From the NCBI RefSeq assembly GCF_001513675.1, contig NZ_CP013859.1:2791081-2855080 (forward strand): a stretch of 64,000 nt of DNA, given 5' to 3'. This document shows, one piece after another, positions 43,454-50,057 of this stretch. The notes under the pieces were generated by a model, which worked only from the letters and a program-made list of their open reading frames with translations, made no database searches and was not told the origin of the DNA. How positions within the stretch are numbered: the stretch's first letter is position 1; the number at the start of each line of letters is the position of its first letter. The translations under genes and the position numbers were made by a program. The DNA comes from Microbacterium sp. XT11 (lineage in GTDB: Bacteria > Actinomycetota > Actinomycetes > Actinomycetales > Microbacteriaceae).

Positions 43454-44518
43454 TCAATCCTCCGTAGGGGTGCCGGTCTGCGCCGGCGTCGTGGTGGCGA
43501 AATCGAACCGGACGCGGGTGCCGCGCGGCACCACGTCGTCCATCGACAGGCGGTGCTCGAGGGGTGCGGTCCAGAACGCGAGACGGTCCTGCAACTCCTG
43601 TGATTCGGTCTGCTGCGTCTCGTACGTGAGCGACGACTGCGGCTTCGCGCCGTCAAGCGCGGACGCGTTCAGGTTCAGGTAGTTCGCGATGTCGATGCGG
43701 ACGGCGTTGCGCGCGCCCTCGAGCACGTCGATGCCGGCCCCGGACTCGAGGCGCAGGTTGATGACGTGCGGGACAAAGAACACCGCGCCGTCCGGGTCTC
43801 GCAGTGCCCGCGACACAGCGGTGACGTACTTCGTCGCCTCCTTCTTGCTGACCGTCCCCTGTTCCTTCTCTTCGAGAATCACGGTCGGGGTGGGGTTGCG
43901 GACCCGCGACGACCATGCGCGCTCGAGCGCCTTCGCCGCGCGGATCGTCTCGGGCGCGACGTTCAGCAATCCCTCGAATGGGCCGGGGAAGTAGAGGACG
44001 GACTCGGCCGGCACTGGCGCTTTGTCGATGAGGATTTCGCCGGCGGCGGAGACCTCCCACCGGTCGAACGGGACGTGCAGAGCGTCAAGGATCGGCGCGT
44101 ACCTCATGCCCTCCTGCTGCGATCCCCGCTCTAGCACCCACAGCGATTCTCCGTAGAAAATCCAGTCGTCGAGCGTCGCCGCCAGACGCATCCACGGCGT
44201 CACGGCCGTGTCCGTTCGGTACAGCCACGGGTGCTTGGTGGTCACGTCGTCCGCACCATTCAGCGCGCGGAGCGGACGGTCAGCAAGCTGAACGATGCGG
44301 TGGCGGGATGCGGCGACCGCCGGCACGCTCAGGGCTTCTTTGCGGGTGACCTTCGCGGCCTCGATACCGTAGATGTCAGACCACACGAACTTGTTGAGCT
44401 CACCGTCAGACCACGGCGAGACGATCCCGGACGTAACAGCCGTGGGAGAGGACGGGAAGGGCAACAGATTGCCACTGGCGGCCTTCTCGATGACTGCGAG
44501 TTTCCGGGAGAGTTTCAC
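43454..44518 (-). CDS. phage portal protein
   Basis: This 354-residue protein has the HK97-type portal pattern: VPAVAASRHRIVQLADRPLRAL, LDDWIFYGESLWVLER, then LLNVAPETIRAAKALE and NLNASALDG (given in part). It forms the dodecameric ring for DNA entry. Its stop lies one base before the ATG of the protease-capsid gene. It is shorter than many portals, in keeping with the small genome. Confidence 0.85.
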   Translation of the reverse strand: MKLSRKLAVIEKAASGNLLPFPSSPTAVTSGIVSPWSDGELNKFVWSDIYGIEAAKVTRKEALSVPAVAASRHRIVQLADRPLRALNGADDVTTKHPWLYRTDTAVTPWMRLAATLDDWIFYGESLWVLERGSQQEGMRYAPILDALHVPFDRWEVSAAGEILIDKAPVPAESVLYFPGPFEGLLNVAPETIRAAKALERAWSSRVRNPTPTVILEEKEQGTVSKKEATKYVTAVSRALRDPDGAVFFVPHVINLRLESGAGIDVLEGARNAVRIDIANYLNLNASALDGAKPQSSLTYETQQTESQELQDRLAFWTAPLEHRLSMDDVVPRGTRVRFDFATTTPAQTGTPTED

Positions 44519-44555
44519 GCGTCCAACGATCCGGAGAGGGTGTTACCTTTCCGGA

Positions 44556-45116
44556 TCAGACCGGCGTGTCGCGTGGCTCTTCGTCGTATGCGACCGGCAG
44601 GAAGTAGCCGGGGAGCCCAGAATCCCGGAGCGCCGTTGCATCACGGTTCCCAAACGCGATCAACGCGGATGCGGCTGGGGAGACCATGCCGCCGCTGTCA
44701 CCTTTGGGGTGAATGAAGGTGACGCGATGCCGATAGAACAGGATCGCCGTGGCGTGGGGAAACACGACCTCTTGCCAGAGTCGCGTTCCGGTTGCGACGG
44801 GGATCAGCGCGGTTCCGTGACCGTGCACAACCATGCGTTCCATCCATACGCGCGATTCTCGGCCGTACGGCGGATTCAACCACACACGGCCGAACCACGG
44901 CATAGACAACCCATCCCCGATTTCCTCTGGCGTCCACCGCTCAGCTGCAGTCGGATGCCCCGGCGCGGCACACGGATCTAGGTCAAAGTCTCCGAGAGAG
45001 CGGATGATCTCGAGAGGCGTGAGCCAGCGGTCGTTGCGGTTCGCGAACATCTCGTCGTCGAACGGATCCGCCTTCGTGCTCGTGCGACCCGCTGTCCGCG
45101 CTTTGGCGTTACCCAT
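44556..45116 (-). CDS. phage DNA N6-adenine methyltransferase (Dam-like)
   Basis: This 186-residue protein has DRWLTPLEIIRSLGDFDLDPCA at its start (shown in part as WLTPLEIIRSLGDFDLDPC) and the catalytic motif NPPY in VWLNPPYGRE. These fit phage DNA N-6-adenine methyltransferases (PF05869 type). The enzyme may protect phage DNA from host restriction. It sits between the terminase and portal genes, an unusual place, and its start overlaps the small gene upstream. Confidence 0.85.
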   Translation of the reverse strand: MGNAKARTAGRTSTKADPFDDEMFANRNDRWLTPLEIIRSLGDFDLDPCAAPGHPTAAERWTPEEIGDGLSMPWFGRVWLNPPYGRESRVWMERMVVHGHGTALIPVATGTRLWQEVVFPHATAILFYRHRVTFIHPKGDSGGMVSPAASALIAFGNRDATALRDSGLPGYFLPVAYDEEPRDTPV

Positions 45117-45345
45117 GGTTACGGTCCTCCGACTTGCTGTGTTCCCATTGCCGGCGGGGATTGCTGGCGGTGCGGGCGTCGATGTTATGAACGTTGATGA
45201 GGTGTCGCTCGGCGGGGTCGAACGACTCGTGTACGGTCCAGGCGAAGGCGTGCCAGTAGGGGCAGGCGTTGCAGAACACGTAGACGTAGCGAACGGTCTT
45301 GCCGTCGCGGGTGATCTCGCGGCGGATGAGGCCGGTGCTGCTCAT
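45109..45345 (-). CDS. small phage protein with CxxC and HxxxxH (78 aa)
   Basis: This 78-residue protein has CNACPYW near residue 28 and RHLINVH near residue 50, a spacing that could make a C2H2-like zinc site. It starts at ATG 45345, overlapping the terminase stop, and ends overlapping the Dam-like gene start. I do not recognise the family. Confidence 0.55.
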   Translation of the reverse strand: MSSTGLIRREITRDGKTVRYVYVFCNACPYWHAFAWTVHESFDPAERHLINVHNIDARTASNPRRQWEHSKSEDRNHG

Positions 45346-47054
45346 GCTGCGACGATCCCGGTGGTGTCGCTGTTGGTCTTGGCGTCGAAGTGCTGGTCCC
45401 AGTTGCGGAGGGCTCGCACGGCGGCGTCGAGACAGGTGATGTCGTCGCCGCGTTCCATCGGGGTGAACAGCCACACGCCTTGGTCGTTGCGCGTCTCCCG
45501 TTTCGCTGCGCGCTCCACGGCCACGTCGAGCCCGGTCTGTCCGGTGAAGTGGATGAGCGTGCCGCGCTCGAGGTCTCTCAGGAACTGAATGCAGCCGGCG
45601 GCGGTCTCGCGGTAGGTCTGCATGCGCAGGCGGGGCTTGGGGCGGAGACGTGCGGCCTCGGTCGCGGTGGCCTTGCCCTCTGCGATGTCGTCGAACGCGA
45701 TGGAGCTGCCGGGGTACTTCCGTGTGAGTTCCTGCATCCGCTTGGGGAGCCAGAGCGTGCCGGTGCGGTGGTCCACGACTTCGATGACGGCACGCTTCTT
45801 GTGGTCGCGGTATGCGGCGACGATCGCGGCCACGCCACCGCCGGGCTTGATCGCGACACCGAATGCGACGCGGCGCGGGAGCGGTGGACGCTTAGCGCGC
45901 TCGGTGCGCGCCCACCATTCACCGGGCACGGCGCGTTCGCCGTACGTCTCGGGCCACAGCGATATGTACTCTCGCGCCCACTCGGGTCGCGGGATGCCGT
46001 GCCACCGTTCCCGCATCGTCTCGATGGTGGTGAGGGTGCCGACGCCGGGGTGCACGGTCGCGAGCAGTTCCATCGCGGCATCGACGTTCTCGACGACGCT
46101 CCACGGGGTGTCCTCGGGCGCTGCGTAGTCGAGGCCGCCCATTCCGGGCTTGCCTGCGCGGAGCTGCTCGAGGAATGTCCACAGGATGCCGGCGCGCTGC
46201 TCCCCCGCGGTGCCGGACACGATGATCTTGGAGTCCGGGCGGGTGTCTTGCAGCGGGAGGATGCCGGCGAGCAGCGCGGCGCTGTCCTCGGGCTCGATCT
46301 CCTGCGCTTCGTCGATCCATGACACGTCTGCGGCCTTGCCGCGGTACGCCTTCGGCTCGGGCCGGACCACCTGGAAGCTCGAGCCGTTGTCGAAGTACAC
46401 GCCGGCCTTGGTGTTCCCTCGGAGCACTCGGAATCCGCGGCCGTAGGTTTCGGGCTCGGCGTGCGGGATCGCGTCCATTCCGAACAGTGCTTCGTGGCGG
46501 ACCTGCGCGGCCGGCTTCCGCTTGACGCCGCGGAGCCACGGCGGAATGCCCTCGTCGTCCGGGGGCGAGATGCGGTCCAGGCCGTCGCGAGCCCACTCGT
46601 CGAGCGCGGCGACGCCGGCCATGCCGGTCTGCGCCGAGAACGTGATCTTGTAGCGCGGGCGCGTCACGCACCGGCCGAGACACCAACACAGGATCGTGGT
46701 TGTCTTGGTGCCGCGCCGGGGGATCTCGACCACGGCGCGTGGATAGTCTGCGTTGAGCGCGTCTGCGAGCAGGAGCTGGTGCGGCTGCAACGGCTCAAGC
46801 TGCGGGTCGGCGTTCCTCGCGGCGGCGACGGCCTGCTCGTCGTCGAGATCGACGAGCACGTACCCCATGAGCGCGGCTCCCGCGAGGAACTCCGCGCGAA
46901 GCTCGTATGTGTCATCGAGCCTTCCGCACCAAGTCGGTTCGAGCGCGCGGCTTCGAAGCTTTTCCCAGACCTGGGGAGAAAAAGTTGTGCTGCCCGCTAG
47001 CGGAGGTACAGACGGGTTCTCAAAAACCATCGCGTTCGACATCACTCGACCCAT
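45342..47054 (-). CDS. phage terminase large subunit
   Basis: This 570-residue protein has a Walker A-like IPRRGTKTTT at about residues 111-120, Walker B DVSWIDEAQE at 243-252 and the coupling motif IIVSGTAGEQ near 276. The C-terminal nuclease domain ends with DDITCLDAAVRAL. The first acidic residue normally seen at the start of that domain is not obvious in FGVAIKPGGG. I choose ATG 47054, which has GAAGG six bases ahead. A later ATG (47042) is possible. No small terminase gene was found. Confidence 0.88.
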   Translation of the reverse strand: MGRVMSNAMVFENPSVPPLAGSTTFSPQVWEKLRSRALEPTWCGRLDDTYELRAEFLAGAALMGYVLVDLDDEQAVAAARNADPQLEPLQPHQLLLADALNADYPRAVVEIPRRGTKTTTILCWCLGRCVTRPRYKITFSAQTGMAGVAALDEWARDGLDRISPPDDEGIPPWLRGVKRKPAAQVRHEALFGMDAIPHAEPETYGRGFRVLRGNTKAGVYFDNGSSFQVVRPEPKAYRGKAADVSWIDEAQEIEPEDSAALLAGILPLQDTRPDSKIIVSGTAGEQRAGILWTFLEQLRAGKPGMGGLDYAAPEDTPWSVVENVDAAMELLATVHPGVGTLTTIETMRERWHGIPRPEWAREYISLWPETYGERAVPGEWWARTERAKRPPLPRRVAFGVAIKPGGGVAAIVAAYRDHKKRAVIEVVDHRTGTLWLPKRMQELTRKYPGSSIAFDDIAEGKATATEAARLRPKPRLRMQTYRETAAGCIQFLRDLERGTLIHFTGQTGLDVAVERAAKRETRNDQGVWLFTPMERGDDITCLDAAVRALRNWDQHFDAKTNSDTTGIVAA

Positions 47055-47272
47055 CCGATGCCTTCGACCCACCCGCGACCGAACGCACGACGTACCATGC
47101 ACGGCTCGCACTCGAGGCCGCGTGATGCGCGGTCGAGACGAGAGCCGGCTTTCGGTGCGACGTGGTGCTTGCACGCCGGGTCGGTGGTCAGGTGATTGTT
47201 AGCCGGGATGCGCTCGATATAGCCGTGCATCCACCAGTAGCCGATGACCAGCCATGCCTTGAGGTTCACCAT
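47042..47272 (-). CDS. small phage protein between HNH and terminase (76 aa)
   Basis: The protein begins MVNLKAWLVIGYWWMHGY and has ACKHH and ECEPC later, a possible metal site. It starts inside the end of the HNH gene and ends overlapping the terminase start. Tight overlaps on both sides support a real gene, but no family is recognised. Confidence 0.45.
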   Translation of the reverse strand: MVNLKAWLVIGYWWMHGYIERIPANNHLTTDPACKHHVAPKAGSRLDRASRGLECEPCMVRRAFGRGWVEGIGWVE

Positions 47273-47562
47273 GGTCTGATCCCTTCACGCGCTGCGGCGC
47301 TGGTGCGTCGTCTGCTGTTGGTGGTCTTGGCTCCGAGCTTCCCGCCGGCCTTGAGGTTGCACGTCGCGTGCGCAGCACCCGTGTTCTGTCGTGTAGTGCG
47401 TCCGCCCTTCGATGCTGGGATCAAGTGCGCGACGTGCCATTTCTGGTCTGGGTGCACGGGCTTCCCGCACTCGGTGCAGGGCAGAGGGAGGCGTGCGGCG
47501 ATCTCGGGTCGCAGGTGGTAGGTGCCGCTGGTGTGCTTCGATGAGCGGTGGTGCTTCGACAC
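47266..47562 (-). CDS. HNH endonuclease
   Basis: This 98-residue protein has Cys29-x2-Cys32, then WHVAHLIPASKGG with His43/His46, Asn60 and AHATCNLK with His65 and Cys68. This is the HNH nuclease and zinc arrangement. HNH proteins next to the large terminase often take part in genome packaging in cos-type phages, which fits here. Confidence 0.85.
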   Translation of the reverse strand: MSKHHRSSKHTSGTYHLRPEIAARLPLPCTECGKPVHPDQKWHVAHLIPASKGGRTTRQNTGAAHATCNLKAGGKLGAKTTNSRRRTSAAAREGIRPW

Positions 47563-47656
47563 GGCGTCTCCGATCTCCGATCCAGAGGATGATGAGCAGC
47601 GTCCAGAGCAGGACGGCTGCGGGGATTGCGAACCACAGGGGCAGGTTGTCGATCAT
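47285..47656 (-). CDS. possible TM protein overlapping the HNH gene
   Basis: The frame begins MIDNLPLWFAIPAAVLLW and continues to a hydrophobic stretch ending IILWIGDRRRR, a convincing membrane segment with positive-inside charge. It starts four bases after the stop of the upstream gene. After about 31 residues it runs out of frame through most of the HNH gene with shadow-like Arg-rich sequence. Either only the first part matters, or a base change has removed a nearby stop. Weak call. Confidence 0.35.
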   Translation of the reverse strand: MIDNLPLWFAIPAAVLLWTLLIILWIGDRRRRVEAPPLIEAHQRHLPPATRDRRTPPSALHRVREARAPRPEMARRALDPSIEGRTHYTTEHGCCARDVQPQGRREARSQDHQQQTTHQRRSA

Positions 47657-47660
47657 GGCG

Positions 47661-47960
47661 TCACGCTCCGCGAGTGGGTGGGGTGAGCAGGGACGTGAAG
47701 AACCGCCGGCAGGCGACGACGTTCGCGTGGATCAGGCGTCCGGCGTCCTCGAATGCCTTCGCCTTGTCGTAGTTCGCGCGGCCGGCGATGAGCTGGCGCG
47801 CGATCTCTGCGAGCAGGCGTCCGGTGCGCGCGCAGTTGTGCTGCGCGTCGCTGGATGTCCACAGGGTGGCTTCGAGCGCGAACGACTCGGCCAGTTCGTA
47901 GAGCGCGTTGGCGAGGGCGATGCGGTCGGTGTTGGTGGGCTCGTGTGCGTCGGTGCTCAT
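47661..47960 (-). CDS. helical phage protein of unknown function (99 aa)
   Basis: This 99-residue protein is mostly helical: LANALYELAESFALEATLW and AEIARQLIAGRANYDKAKAF. ATG 47960 follows GGGAG and overlaps the stop of the replication-type gene. A role in packaging or replication is possible by position only. Confidence 0.55.
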   Translation of the reverse strand: MSTDAHEPTNTDRIALANALYELAESFALEATLWTSSDAQHNCARTGRLLAEIARQLIAGRANYDKAKAFEDAGRLIHANVVACRRFFTSLLTPPTRGA

Positions 47961-48517
47961 GCTGGTGCTCCCTCGACGCGAGCGACGGGGCATCCGCGCT
48001 CGCAATGGCGGTCGTCGATCAGCTCATGCCCGCACGCGCCACGCGCACGGTTACTTGCTCGACGTTCTTTCTTCGTTACCTGTGGGGTGGTTACGTGGGT
48101 GGTTTGGGTGTCGCTACCGACAGGGGGGCGGGTGTCGCTACCGACACCGGGTGTCGCTACCGACAGGGGGTCGAGCGACAGCTCGACGGGCGCGTGCGTT
48201 CGCGTGCGATGCCGGCTCGTGCGGTCGCAGTCTGGCGGGCACGTGAGCAGGAATTGGTAGCGGTTGGGGCGCTCGTGTTCCGCTGTGCGGTGGTCACCGC
48301 CGGCCTGCACGAAACGGCGAATCTCGTGGAGCTGCTCGAGGCGTTCGACGGCCTTCTGCACGTTGCGCACGGTCACGCCGGCGTACTTCGCGAGGGTCGC
48401 GACTGACGGCCACGCACCGCCGTCACCGTCGTGGTTGGCGATGCCGATCAGCACGAGCTTGGCCGCGCCGGTCGCGCGGGAATGGTGCAGGGCGATGCTG
48501 ATCGACTCGACGCTCAT
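47957..48517 (-). CDS. HTH replication-initiator-type protein
   Basis: This 186-residue protein has a winged-helix HTH_36-type domain in residues 15-90 (GAWPSVATLAKYAGVTVRNVQ, ending PNRYQFLL), as seen in phage replication initiators. A polar middle follows, then a Cys/His cluster near the end (CGHELIDDRHCERGC) that may bind zinc. Three exact 17-bp DNA repeats lie within its coding sequence. Replication role inferred; a transcription factor is the alternative. The start overlaps the Xis-like gene. Confidence 0.68.
   Translation of the reverse strand: MSVESISIALHHSRATGAAKLVLIGIANHDGDGGAWPSVATLAKYAGVTVRNVQKAVERLEQLHEIRRFVQAGGDHRTAEHERPNRYQFLLTCPPDCDRTSRHRTRTHAPVELSLDPLSVATPGVGSDTRPPVGSDTQTTHVTTPQVTKKERRASNRARGACGHELIDDRHCERGCPVARVEGAPA
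48106..48165. repeat. three 17-bp iteron-like repeats
   Basis: GGGTGTCGCTACCGACA occurs exactly at 48106-48122, 48130-48146 and 48149-48165. Each contains the inverted repeat TGTCG-N4-CGACA, as expected for a dimer-binding site. The spacings are 24 and 19 bases, so the third copy is read in a different frame; the repeat is kept at the DNA level, not for the protein. This is the arrangement of a phage origin inside its initiator gene. Confidence 0.7.
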
Positions 48518-48699
48518 AACGTGCGCTCCCCTGACGCGAGACGCTCGATGAGCGCGCGATCGAACAGGTACGCACCGGTGGCGGCGGGGAGCTTCTGGAC
48601 GGGCTCGAGCGTGCCGGCTCGCACTCGGCGAACCAATGAGCTGCGGTCGATGCGAAGCATCTTCGCTGCCTCGGCCGTCCCAATAAGTTCGTTCGTCAC
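48514..48699 (-). CDS. Xis/Cro-like HTH protein (61 aa)
   Basis: This 61-residue protein has an excisionase/MerR-type HTH: IGTAEAAKMLRIDRSSLVRR, followed by an APEKL-like wing and RALIERLASG. It is divergent from the repressor gene and first in the lytic operon, the place of a Cro or Xis protein. It could do either job, or both. Confidence 0.65.
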   Translation of the reverse strand: MTNELIGTAEAAKMLRIDRSSLVRRVRAGTLEPVQKLPAATGAYLFDRALIERLASGERTL

Positions 48700-48700
48700 G

Positions 48701-48796
48701 AGTGCTACATTGCACTACTTAGGGCGTTAGGTCAATTGGGTAGACAGGTGTGTCTAGCGCTTGCACAAGTTAGGGCGAATGCACAAGAATGTGCAT
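48701..48796. promoter_or_regulatory. divergent lysis/lysogeny control region
   Basis: Three perfect palindromes lie in this AT-rich gap: AGTGC-N6-GCACT (48701-48716), TAGACA-N4-TGTCTA (48741-48756) and ATGCACA-N4-TGTGCAT (48779-48796). A TTGACC on the minus strand (48730-48735) could be the -35 of the lytic promoter. TTGCAC (48761-48766) with AAGAAT (48785-48790), 18 bases apart, could serve the repressor. That would place the start site at ATG 48797, giving a leaderless message. These are candidate operators and promoters. Confidence 0.5.
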
Positions 48797-49117
48797 ATGT
48801 CGATGAATCCCGTGAGCGATCCTCGCTTCGAGCTGGACCTGGCCGACCGCATGACGAAGGCTGTCCGCCACTCCGGCTTGGGCGTGCAGGAGTTGGCTGA
48901 CCGCATCCAGGTGTCGCGGAACGCGGTGTCGAGCTGGATCAACGGACGCCACCGGCCACGCCGGCGAGACCTCGCTGCGTTCGCGCTCGCGACCGGATAC
49001 CCCGTGACCTGGTTGGAGACAGGAGACGTCCCAAACGGCGAAACCCCGCCCACAGGGGGCGGGGTTTCGGGGGGATTGCTCCCCGGCTTGGACTCGAACC
49101 AAGAACCTGCCGGTTAA
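48797..49117 (+). CDS. immunity repressor, lysogenic (truncated) form
   Basis: This 106-residue XRE-type repressor has its HTH at about residues 31-54 (QELADRIQVSRNAVSSWING), then a Gly/Pro-rich linker. The last 13 residues are encoded by the attR core, and its TAA (49115-49117) comes from the tRNA-Asn anticodon loop. On the excised phage the frame would continue for 14 more residues, FKPLVQLSDWREAA. So integration removes a tail ending -AA. ATG 48797 is preferred; ATG 48779 gives six extra residues but lies inside a palindrome. Confidence 0.82.
   Translation: MSMNPVSDPRFELDLADRMTKAVRHSGLGVQELADRIQVSRNAVSSWINGRHRPRRRDLAAFALATGYPVTWLETGDVPNGETPPTGGGVSGGLLPGLDSNQEPAG
49039..49069. terminator. 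hairpin inside repressor gene, likely tRNA-Asn terminator
   Basis: A perfect 12-bp GC-rich stem (49039-49050 with 49058-49069) lies ten bases past the tRNA 3' end on the minus strand. It is phage-borne and would restore a terminator to the tRNA after integration. On the plus strand it codes for the Thr/Pro/Gly linker of the repressor. Confidence 0.55.
49078..49115. repeat. attR core (38 bp) within tRNA-Asn
   Basis: This copy is identical to 33413-33450. It forms the 3' half of the working tRNA-Asn gene, from the discriminator base to the anticodon loop, and at the same time codes for the end of the repressor on the other strand. Confidence 0.93.
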
Positions 49118-49151
49118 CAGCCGGCTGCTCTGCCAATTGAGCTACCGAGGA
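49079..49151 (-). tRNA. tRNA-Asn (GTT)
   Basis: The 73-base gene on the minus strand begins TCCTCGG and ends CCGGGGA plus discriminator G; the acceptor arms pair over seven bases with one G-T pair. The anticodon loop CTGTTAA gives anticodon GTT. The T arm GGTTCGAGTCC is canonical. CCA is not encoded. Phage integration has replaced its 3' half with an identical sequence, so the tRNA stays functional. Confidence 0.95.
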
Positions 49152-49247
49152 ATGTGCTCCGCACCGCGGGCAACTCCACAAGCTTAGCAAATACTTCGCG
49201 CCGCTCGTGACACGGGCGGCGCCTCGGGCGTGTCGAATCCGTGCACA

Positions 49248-50021
49248 TCACCGACGCGAATCGGCTTCGGCGTTCGGCACCCAGAGCAGCTCCTTGCCCA
49301 CACCTCGTGCGACGACGTGCCCGCCCCGGAGCATGAGGGTTTCGGCGTTCAGCTCCCGGATGAAGTCCGCGTCGTTCGTCACCAGCAAGGCCCCCATCCC
49401 CTGTTCTCGGCGTCGCCGCGTGATCGCGTCGAAGACCACGGGCCGCACCTCCAGATCGAGGTTGGCGAGAATCTCGTCGGCGATGAGCACGCGCGGCTCG
49501 AGTACGAACGAACGTGCGATCGCGACGCGCTGGCGCATACCCGCGCTGAGCTCGTACGGGAACTTGGCTGCCGCTCCGAGCGGGAGATGCAGTTCATCGA
49601 GCAGCGTCGCGATGCGGATCGACAGCGCCTTGCCGTTCACCCGCTTCTCGCGCAACAGGATCGGCTCGGCGATGATCTCGTTGACCGTGAGCCGCGGCGG
49701 CAGATCGGCCCCGGCGCCCTGCGGGACGAAACCGGTGCGATAGGTGAGCAGCCGGTGCTTTCGAGCCGGCCTCCGGATGTCGACGCCGCACACGTGGGCG
49801 CTTCCTCCCACCACCCGCACCGACGGATCCGTCGACCCCGCCAGAGCGGCGACGAGGGTGGACTTGCCCGATCCGGTCGGACCGGCGACACAGATGAGAC
49901 CGCCGGGCGCCAGGGAGAACGTGACCCCGTCGACGGCGCGCGTCGGCCCGCCGTGGCCGATCCGGTCGATCACGAGGTCGCTGCAGTCGATCGCGTTCGT
50001 GTGCTCGGGCCGCCGGGACAT
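49248..50021 (-). CDS. orphan ABC transporter ATP-binding protein
   Basis: This 257-residue ATPase has Walker A GPTGSGKST near residue 47, signature LSAGMRQRVAIARSF and Walker B VLIADEILANLD. LLTYRTGFVPQGAGADLPPRLTV (in part) recalls oligopeptide transporter ATPases of the DppD/F type. No permease gene is next to it. The non-standard LSAGM signature is shared by such ATPases. The partner is unknown. Confidence 0.8.
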   Translation of the reverse strand: MSRRPEHTNAIDCSDLVIDRIGHGGPTRAVDGVTFSLAPGGLICVAGPTGSGKSTLVAALAGSTDPSVRVVGGSAHVCGVDIRRPARKHRLLTYRTGFVPQGAGADLPPRLTVNEIIAEPILLREKRVNGKALSIRIATLLDELHLPLGAAAKFPYELSAGMRQRVAIARSFVLEPRVLIADEILANLDLEVRPVVFDAITRRRREQGMGALLVTNDADFIRELNAETLMLRGGHVVARGVGKELLWVPNAEADSRR

Positions 50022-50057
50022 GAATCCATCCTGCCGCGCGGACCTGCGCGGACGCTG

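Larger units (their letters stand above)
33413..49115. mobile_element. compact siphovirus-type prophage in tRNA-Asn
   Basis: Perfect 38-bp repeats bound this region, giving an excised genome of 15,665 bp. It holds an integrase, repressor, Xis-like and replication-type genes, HNH, large terminase, Dam methylase, portal, protease-capsid fusion, connectors, tail tube, tape measure, tail tip and fibre genes, lysin and a holin candidate. This is a full set for a small siphovirus, comparable in size to the 14-18 kb phages I recall from Arthrobacter, Microbacterium and Rhodococcus. Most genes overlap by one to eleven bases. No disrupted structural gene was seen, so it may be inducible. Confidence 0.93.

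Noticed and set aside
47661..47960. Small terminase subunit
   Set aside because: The protein has no HTH and does not resemble TerS; position alone is not enough.
48106..48165. CRISPR array
   Set aside because: Only three copies, spacers of 2-7 bases, and the repeats lie within a coding frame. Iterons explain them better.
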